A DNA stretch of 15,000 nt from Halisarca cf. caerulea (Eukaryota > Porifera > Demospongiae > Chondrillida > Halisarcidae). The DNA lies in the NCBI GenBank assembly GCA_963170055.1, contig CAUJGJ010000006.1:886998-901997 (forward strand). Reading direction: 5' to 3'. Positions 10,401-15,000 of the stretch are shown piece after piece. Position 1 is the first letter of the stretch; the number at the start of each line of letters is the position of its first letter. The position numbers were made by a program, and so were the translations under genes. The notes beneath the pieces were generated by a model that saw only the letters and a list, made by a program, of their open reading frames with translations, made no database searches and was not told the DNA's origin.

Positions 10401-10679
10401 ACTTCAGAGTAGAACAAATATTTAGGCAAAGAAATAGAGAAGAAGCACTCTTTTAGGTCAAATTTCCTCTTTACATCGCTGTCGGATTCTGTTAAGCTGC
10501 CATTTTGGGCATATTAAAAATTATAACACAGGAACATGCATAATGTGTAATCTGATCCATTGCCTGCTATAAGTGGAGGTGTCAAATAGTGTGATAAGTG
10601 TGCAAAGTGAATTGCTAGTAATCAAAATTACAGACATGGAAAGGGAAAGTGCGGAATACACTTCTTCAAAAGTACATTC
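10401..10679. other. unassigned sequence
   Basis: AT-rich, no open frame of note and no repeat recognised. It separates the truncated 5' edge of the decayed retrotransposon from the 17-bp array. It may be interior sequence of the putative composite element or plain intron. Confidence 0.4.
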
Positions 10680-10871
10680 ACTACTGAGACAGCAGTACTA
10701 CTGAGACAGCAGTACTACTGAGATAGCAGTACTACTGAGATAGCAGTACTACAGAGACAGCAGTACTACTGAGATAGCAGTACTACTGAGACAGCAGTAC
10801 TACAGAGACAGCACCAGTAGTACTACTGAGATAGCAGTACTACTGAGACAGCAGTACTACTGAGATAGCAG
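10680..10871. repeat. 17-bp tandem array, left block, 11 units
   Basis: Unit TACTACTGAGACAGCAG with a common C/T variant (AGACAG or AGATAG). The order of variants is C, C, T, T, C, T, C, C, T, C, T; two C units carry TACAGAG in place of TACTGAG and one has a 6-bp insertion (GCACCAGTAG). The first unit lacks its first base. Each unit junction contains CAGTA-C-TACTG, an odd-length dyad. The block stops at a complete unit (GCAG at 10871), where the 3' region of the retrotransposon begins. Confidence 0.95.
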
Positions 10872-11037
10872 GAGTACATATTATTATTAAATTCAATCAG
10901 TACACTCAACCAGTTACATCAACAACAGAATTAATTATTGGCATAATAGTAAGAAATTATAGTGAATGCTGTGATTCTTTATTAAGTACAACAAATCAAA
11001 GGTGGTGTACAATACATGATAAATACAGATGTCTAAT
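10872..11037 (-). other. 3' untranslated region of the 571-codon retrotransposon
   Basis: About 166 nt between the TAA stop (11038-11040) and the 17-bp array. Read in the element's sense it ends GAATTTAATAATAATATG then TACTCC. There is no poly-A tail; the short TAA-like run near the end recalls the simple 3' tails of some RLE-type elements. The exact 3' end is inferred from where the array resumes. Confidence 0.6.
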
Positions 11038-12753
11038 TTAGATCTTTGATTCACGAGTGGCAAATAGGAGGGAATCAGGGACATTGGGAAATTGTCTAGC
11101 TCTAGATCCTCTGATGCACAAAATTGATGATCGTAAAAGGCTGAAATTAAGCTGGCATCTCATCCATCTGATAGTGTCTGCATACGATTCATTTCTCTTG
11201 TTAGCCAGCATTGATGCAAGACGTTTATAGAAAATTGTTGCAGACTTGCCCATGCCCCCAGAGGTACTGAAGATCAAGGGGGTAAACGATCCGTGCTCAA
11301 TCTCATTGATGCGTTGCTCATATCCTCTCTTCTTCATGCGTTCATGATTGATGTAACAGGAGGGGGCTGAGGTTCTCTTGTACGATGGTGCGTTTGGGTT
11401 GAAAACCTTTATGTCAAAAAATGCACACTGTTGCCGAGATCCCCAAAACCCCCTAGCCCGGATATCAGATCGAGCGTTGTCTTCAATATTTGCGGTAGCA
11501 TACCTTGGAACCATGCCATCCACTGGTTGGAGCTCAGGTTCTATGCACACATCAAGACATACCTCTGCAAGAAGATTCGCTGTTATGTCACGCAGTTCAT
11601 TGTGCCTAGCTGTAGGAAAGGCCCCTTTGGGGCAACTCAAAGCATGCTCCACAGAAAAGGAGGCATCACAAGCACATCTTAATGGAAGGGCATCAGGTAA
11701 CCAACCATACCTTAAACTCACAGCATCTTTAAATGCACTTCTGTGGAGAGCGAATCCATTCTTCTCAAGTGGTAGGGTTGTCAGCCAGATTGAGGAGCCC
11801 TTTTCTTTGGCAAATTCAACATGTCTTTTGAGGTTATCATCCATCTGCAGGTTAGCAACACACTCCTCTAGATGTCGTCTTTTCTTCCCTCTTAATCTCC
11901 CTTTGTTTTGTTTCATCTCTGTGTCAAGATCTTCTGGGATTTCATGCTTCATTTCAAGGATGAGACTAACCAAAGGAGTTGTTATGTCACAGGAGCTGCG
12001 ATACTGTTCTTCCACTATTTCTGTTGGATTGATCAATCCCATGCCACCCAGGCGGCACGGGAGAGCGAGTAACTTGCGCTCATCATCCGTGATGCTTGAT
12101 CGACCGGTGATAACAGGTATCAAGTCCTGTCTCAATGCATCCTCCAGTGGGGCAAAATACTCAGAAGTGTTGGGGACTGTTCTCATCAAATACTGCCACT
12201 TGCTTGTCAACCCGTGGGTGACAGCTGCATAAGCAGCATGTGGATCTCGTCTTGCAAATTTGGCTAACATCTTTACTTCATCCCTCCACACAGCAACTTT
12301 GGCTCGTACAAATTCTCCAATGAACTCTTGGTTCCCAATGGCAGCTCCCAGGTGCTTCCTGCCACTAGAGGTTATGTTGACTCCACTTGATTCGAACAGA
12401 TTCTGAGCACTCTCAAATTCATTCTCTTTCACCAGAAGCCATGTCTTCCCAGGGTTAGGATAGTATCCATATCTGGGGCCAATCTCCACTATCTTATTCC
12501 ACCATTGGTGGACTTCCTCCAACGAACCTCCAGCAGCAGCATCGTCAGCAAACCAGATCTGATAAGTCCCCTCCAGCTCCTTGATTAGAGGAGCGATCCC
12601 GAGAGCAAACATGGCCATTGCCAGTGGATCACCCTGCATGACACCTTCACAGGATAGCACTGTTTCGTCTTGCATAAAGAGGCTGGCATCTTCTCTATAT
12701 ATATTAGTAAGGATAGCAGCTATAGAGGGGCAGATGCGATCTATGTTTACCAA
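11038..12753 (-). CDS. 5'-truncated RLE-type non-LTR retrotransposon polyprotein (RT, CCHC, restriction-like endonuclease)
   Basis: A 571-codon open frame with no stop or shift. RT motif B is GVMQGDPLAM (QGDP at residues 40-43) and motif C is WFADDAAAGG (FADD at 68-71), followed by YGYYPNPGKTW (residues 95-105). A zinc-knuckle-like C-x1-C-x7-H-x3-C spans residues 360-374, then RHNEL at 383-387, then a PD-(D/E)xK-type nuclease core: D430 in RSDIRARGF and D447-I-K449 in FFDIKV. A conserved tail, SGGMGKSATIFYKRL and RWMRCQLNFSLL, ends the protein. These place it with a family of metazoan retroelement proteins I recall from sponges, corals and molluscs, with R2/R4-like architecture. There is no ATG start: the frame opens at TTG beside the repeat array, with a TAG just before it, and the part holding RT motif A (first catalytic Asp) is absent, so this copy cannot encode an active RT alone. 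Confidence 0.85.
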   Translation of the reverse strand: MVNIDRICPSIAAILTNIYREDASLFMQDETVLSCEGVMQGDPLAMAMFALGIAPLIKELEGTYQIWFADDAAAGGSLEEVHQWWNKIVEIGPRYGYYPNPGKTWLLVKENEFESAQNLFESSGVNITSSGRKHLGAAIGNQEFIGEFVRAKVAVWRDEVKMLAKFARRDPHAAYAAVTHGLTSKWQYLMRTVPNTSEYFAPLEDALRQDLIPVITGRSSITDDERKLLALPCRLGGMGLINPTEIVEEQYRSSCDITTPLVSLILEMKHEIPEDLDTEMKQNKGRLRGKKRRHLEECVANLQMDDNLKRHVEFAKEKGSSIWLTTLPLEKNGFALHRSAFKDAVSLRYGWLPDALPLRCACDASFSVEHALSCPKGAFPTARHNELRDITANLLAEVCLDVCIEPELQPVDGMVPRYATANIEDNARSDIRARGFWGSRQQCAFFDIKVFNPNAPSYKRTSAPSCYINHERMKKRGYEQRINEIEHGSFTPLIFSTSGGMGKSATIFYKRLASMLANKRNESYADTIRWMRCQLNFSLLRSSILCIRGSRARQFPNVPDSLLFATRESKI

Positions 12754-12909
12754 CTACTGAGATAGCAGTACTACTGAGACAGCAGTACTACTGAGACAGC
12801 AGTACTACTGAGATAGAAGTACTACTGAGACAGCAGTACTACTGAGACAGCAGTACTACTGAGATAGCAGTACTACTGAGACAGCAGTACTACTGAGACA
12901 GCAGTACTA
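12753..12909. repeat. 17-bp tandem array, right block, 9 units
   Basis: Same unit as the left block. The C/T variants run T, C, C, T, C, C, T, C, C, a three-unit (51-bp) higher-order pattern; the fourth unit also has GAAG for GCAG. The first unit starts at its second base (12753), directly beside the first base of the retrotransposon frame. The array decays after TACTA at about 12909. Confidence 0.95.
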
Positions 12910-13541
12910 GCATTTAGACATATTCGAATTCCTAAATGATGTAAAAAGAACTCCCTTTCTGAAGTTCAGGAAATCCTGGATCGGCCCCTGCATTGTGTGT
13001 GTAAAACACCTCATGTATGTGTACTGTATATGTATTGTATTTGCAAATATTATGTCGTAGTATGTTAGAGTGGAAAGCGGCTAGGCTTCAAAGTTCTTAG
13101 CAGCACAGAATGTGCAACGCAAGGTGAAAATGCTAAAAAGGGAATAATATTGCCAATGCAGTGGTGTAGGGTCTTTTGGAGCATGCATCAGCAGTTTTTA
13201 GTGATAACATCACTGGTTCATAGTGGCAGTCATTATTGCTAGGGCGCAGCTGCAGGAGCAAATAGTTCTCTTCCTGGTTGTTTCCCCATACAAATGACCA
13301 TTATCTCATTGATGGTAACAAGTTTCAAATTCTAACACTTCTCCAAACTCCCAGTACCCTCCTACCTGCTGATTCTTTAACGGACAATAGTGCTATCTCT
13401 AGCCCGTCTGAACTTTAATGCAAACAGTTTGCACATCAGTTTGCTACAGTTATAGGTGCCTGTGTCATTGTTATAACTTCCACCACTCCCCTGTGAGTGT
13501 GCATACGTACATCTCTCCATGTATGCCTGTGTGTTTACGTG

Positions 13542-13542
<1 letters not shown>
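12910..13542. other. intron sequence with transposon-end fragments
   Basis: Besides the putative right inverted repeat at 12975-12990, a lone CAGTGGTGTAGG at 13159-13170 looks like another GGCGTAGG-type transposon end without a visible partner. No exon or gene supported. Confidence 0.4.
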
Positions 13543-13620
<78 letters not shown>

Positions 13621-13674
13621 TGTGTGTGTGTGCGTGTGCGCGTACATGATGTGTGTGTGTGTTGTGTGTGTGTG

Positions 13675-13743
<69 letters not shown>

Positions 13744-13763
13744 TATGTGTGTGTGTGTGTGTA

Positions 13764-13849
<86 letters not shown>
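13543..13849. repeat. (TG)n tract, about 307 nt, imperfect
   Basis: Pure TG from 13543 to 13612, then TATGTGCG, CGTGTGCGCGTACATGATG and TTTTG interruptions to about 13680, then long TG stretches with occasional TATG/TTTG to 13849. On the transcribed sense this is UG-rich, the complement of the CA arrays in the intron 4983-6758. It lies about 100 nt before the exon at 13956. Reading frames on either strand here are repeat artefacts. Confidence 0.97.
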
Positions 13850-13850
<1 letters not shown>

Positions 13851-13955
13851 ATGTTTGTGCTTCATGTATGTGTGCATTCATACATGTGTGTGCCTGTATA
13901 TGTACATGATGACATTAGACACATTTGTATTACAATACTGTACATATGTTCACAG

Positions 13956-14018
13956 GAGAGTCATCATATGCTGAGACCCAACATCTCTGGCAGAATGTAT
14001 GGGACGAACTGGTCACTA
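13956..14018 (+). CDS. ECPAS: ECM29/ECPAS-like, exon 6 of 7 seen
   Basis: GA completes a glycine with the base carried over from 7806, then the reading is ESSYAETQHLWQNVWDELVT plus one base. The HLWQNVWDELV stretch matches the conserved LWTEVWQE-type motif that follows the acidic linker in animal ECM29. The acceptor is GTTCACAG at 13955 and the donor is ACTA|GTGAGT at 14018. At 63 nt it is the smallest exon seen, and it sits after a 6149-nt intron loaded with retroelements, yet its phase joins exactly to the exon ending at 7806. Confidence 0.85.
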
Positions 14019-14536
14019 GTGAGTTGCCAATCGTCATAGGAATTTACATTTTGCTCTGTGTGATTATTCACTTTCTTATGCATGTAGTACCGTATGTATG
14101 TATGTACATGCGTATTTCTAAACAATGCATACAGATGCCCTCATGCATGCATATTGCATGTATTCATGCATGTGCATTCAAGTATGTGTATGCATGTACG
14201 TATTAAAACCAACCTCTAAGACCACCTGTGTGTACCATACGAGCACCCGAGTGTTTAGTACTGCCAGTTTGCAGGACATCTGTCTACAGTGACCACCGTA
14301 GGCTGCTCCACGAGTCACCTCAGTGAACTCAGTGTCTGCTGTACTGTGTAAGGACTACCAGCTCACACATTTCAGTGTGGCCTATGTGAACAGGTTTCAT
14401 TGTACATTTATTCCACTAGTTGGATAGTTTGTATGGTGATGGATTCATTGTCCTTATTAGGGATGTGCACATACACAGTACTAAAAGATTTCCACATATT
14501 TGGTTACCATTTGCTTTGTTACCATTTGCCGTCCAG
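14019..14536 (+). other. intron, 518 nt
   Basis: A GT-AG intron ending TTTGCCGTCCAG. Between 14088 and 14205 it is rich in overlapping short palindromes of the ATGCATGCAT and GTATGTATGTACATGC kind. A CCAACCTCTAAGACCACCTG stretch near 14209-14228 recalls pogo/Tigger-like transposon ends, but no partner is visible. Confidence 0.6.
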
Positions 14537-14668
14537 GTACTGAGTCAGCCGTGCGGATGTATTTGGCTGAAATAGTGTCCTTTGTTTGTCAGACGCTGGA
14601 GGAGACAGGCTCCTGGCACCTGAAGGCACAAGCTGCCACAGCCATCGCCACTTTGGCTGACAAAGCAG
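14537..14668 (+). CDS. ECPAS: ECM29/ECPAS-like, exon 7 of 7 seen
   Basis: GT completes a serine, then the reading is TESAVRMYLAEIVSFVCQTL then EETGSWHLKAQAATAIATLA then DKA plus one base. This matches the ECM29 block written in human as IRLYLQEL...WKMKAQGAIAMASIAKQ, two HEAT helices with the near-invariant W-x-[LM]-KAQ motif. The acceptor is GTCCAG at 14536 and the donor is GCAG|GTACAC at 14668, phase 1. No further exon is recognisable in the last 332 nt, so the gene continues beyond the window. Confidence 0.88.
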
Positions 14669-15000
14669 GTACACACCACCAGTGCTGTATATGTAGGTGT
14701 GTTGGTGCTTAGTTGTAGCTGAAAATGGGAGCAATTGTTGGATTTGTTCATTCTACTTCGGTAATCACTGTAACGAAAAGAGGCGAGTATGGATTGCTGG
14801 GGTCACATCCGACCACCGAATTGCCAAATTTTACGTAATGTCCAATTCAGTGCATTTGTGAATTGTATTCAATGCTTTGTGGCAATCATTGCTTATTTCT
14901 AGACAGCTAAGAATATATACAGTACAGCTCCTAATAGCCATTATGAGTTGTTGGGCTATTGTTGAACATGTCTGTGGTATTATCACTCTGATACTCAATG
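14669..15000 (+). other. intron start, no exon seen
   Basis: Begins with the donor GTACAC and runs to the window end. No continuation of the ECM29 reading with matching phase was found, so the next exon is expected outside. Confidence 0.5.

Larger units (their letters stand above)
8306..12995. mobile_element. possible inverted-repeat-bounded composite segment
   Basis: CAGTGGTGGATTCAGG at 8311-8326 and the reverse complement of 12975-12990 (CAGGGGCCGATCCAGG) agree at 12 of 16 positions. CATTG lies directly outside each end (8306-8310 and 12991-12995). CAGTGGCGGATCCAGG-type ends are a known theme of hAT-like MITEs. If the pair belongs together, the 4.7-kb segment is an old DNA transposon into which both retrotransposons and the 17-bp array were later inserted. 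The ends could also come from two unrelated partial elements. Confidence 0.35.

Noticed and set aside
11378..12232. 284-codon plus-strand frame
   Set aside because: Antisense shadow of the retrotransposon frame, which has clear RT and nuclease motifs on the minus strand.
10680..12909. CRISPR-like or integron-like array of 17-bp units
   Set aside because: Units are directly adjacent with no unique spacers; this is a minisatellite in an animal genome.
13377..13974. Cys-Val and Thr-His open frames around the TG tract
   Set aside because: Repeat artefact, as with the CA arrays.

Overview
This window looks like nuclear DNA of an animal, most plausibly a marine invertebrate such as a sponge or another early-branching metazoan; the exact lineage cannot be settled from sequence alone. 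The reasons are a spliced gene with GT-AG introns, very long dinucleotide arrays, several short inverted-repeat transposons, and two non-LTR retrotransposon remnants of types I recall from metazoan genomes. There is no sign of bacterial gene organisation.

The one host gene is on the + strand. Seven exons (4039-4188, 4916-4982, 6759-6850, 7173-7239, 7666-7806, 13956-14018, 14537-14668) join in a single reading frame with matching splice phases. They encode about 237 residues of a HEAT-repeat protein that matches the animal ECM29/ECPAS proteasome adaptor and scaffold. Both ends of the gene lie outside the recognisable exons.

Layout. Positions 1-4038 are non-coding as far as I can tell. They hold a 40-bp minisatellite, a foldback repeat, an inverted-repeat element with a 26-C run, an 80-bp tandem repeat, and two further inverted-repeat elements. 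The intron at 4189-4915 holds a MITE with TA flanks. The intron at 4983-6758 is mostly (CA)n, including 354 uninterrupted CA units. The 6.1-kb intron at 7807-13955 opens with a G-rich minisatellite that multiplies the splice-donor sequence. It then carries a decayed minus-strand retrotransposon (about 8.85-10.4 kb), a second minus-strand retrotransposon with a 571-codon open frame (11.04-12.75 kb) sitting inside a 17-bp tandem repeat, and a (TG)n tract (13.54-13.85 kb).

The points most worth a second look are these: (1) a restriction-like-endonuclease type retrotransposon whose two ends meet a 17-bp satellite at a unit boundary; (2) complementary (CA)n and (TG)n tracts in two introns that bracket three exons totalling exactly 300 nt; (3) a minisatellite made of repeated 5' splice-site-like sequence starting at a real donor; (4) two inverted-repeat-bounded segments that both have CATTG at each flank.
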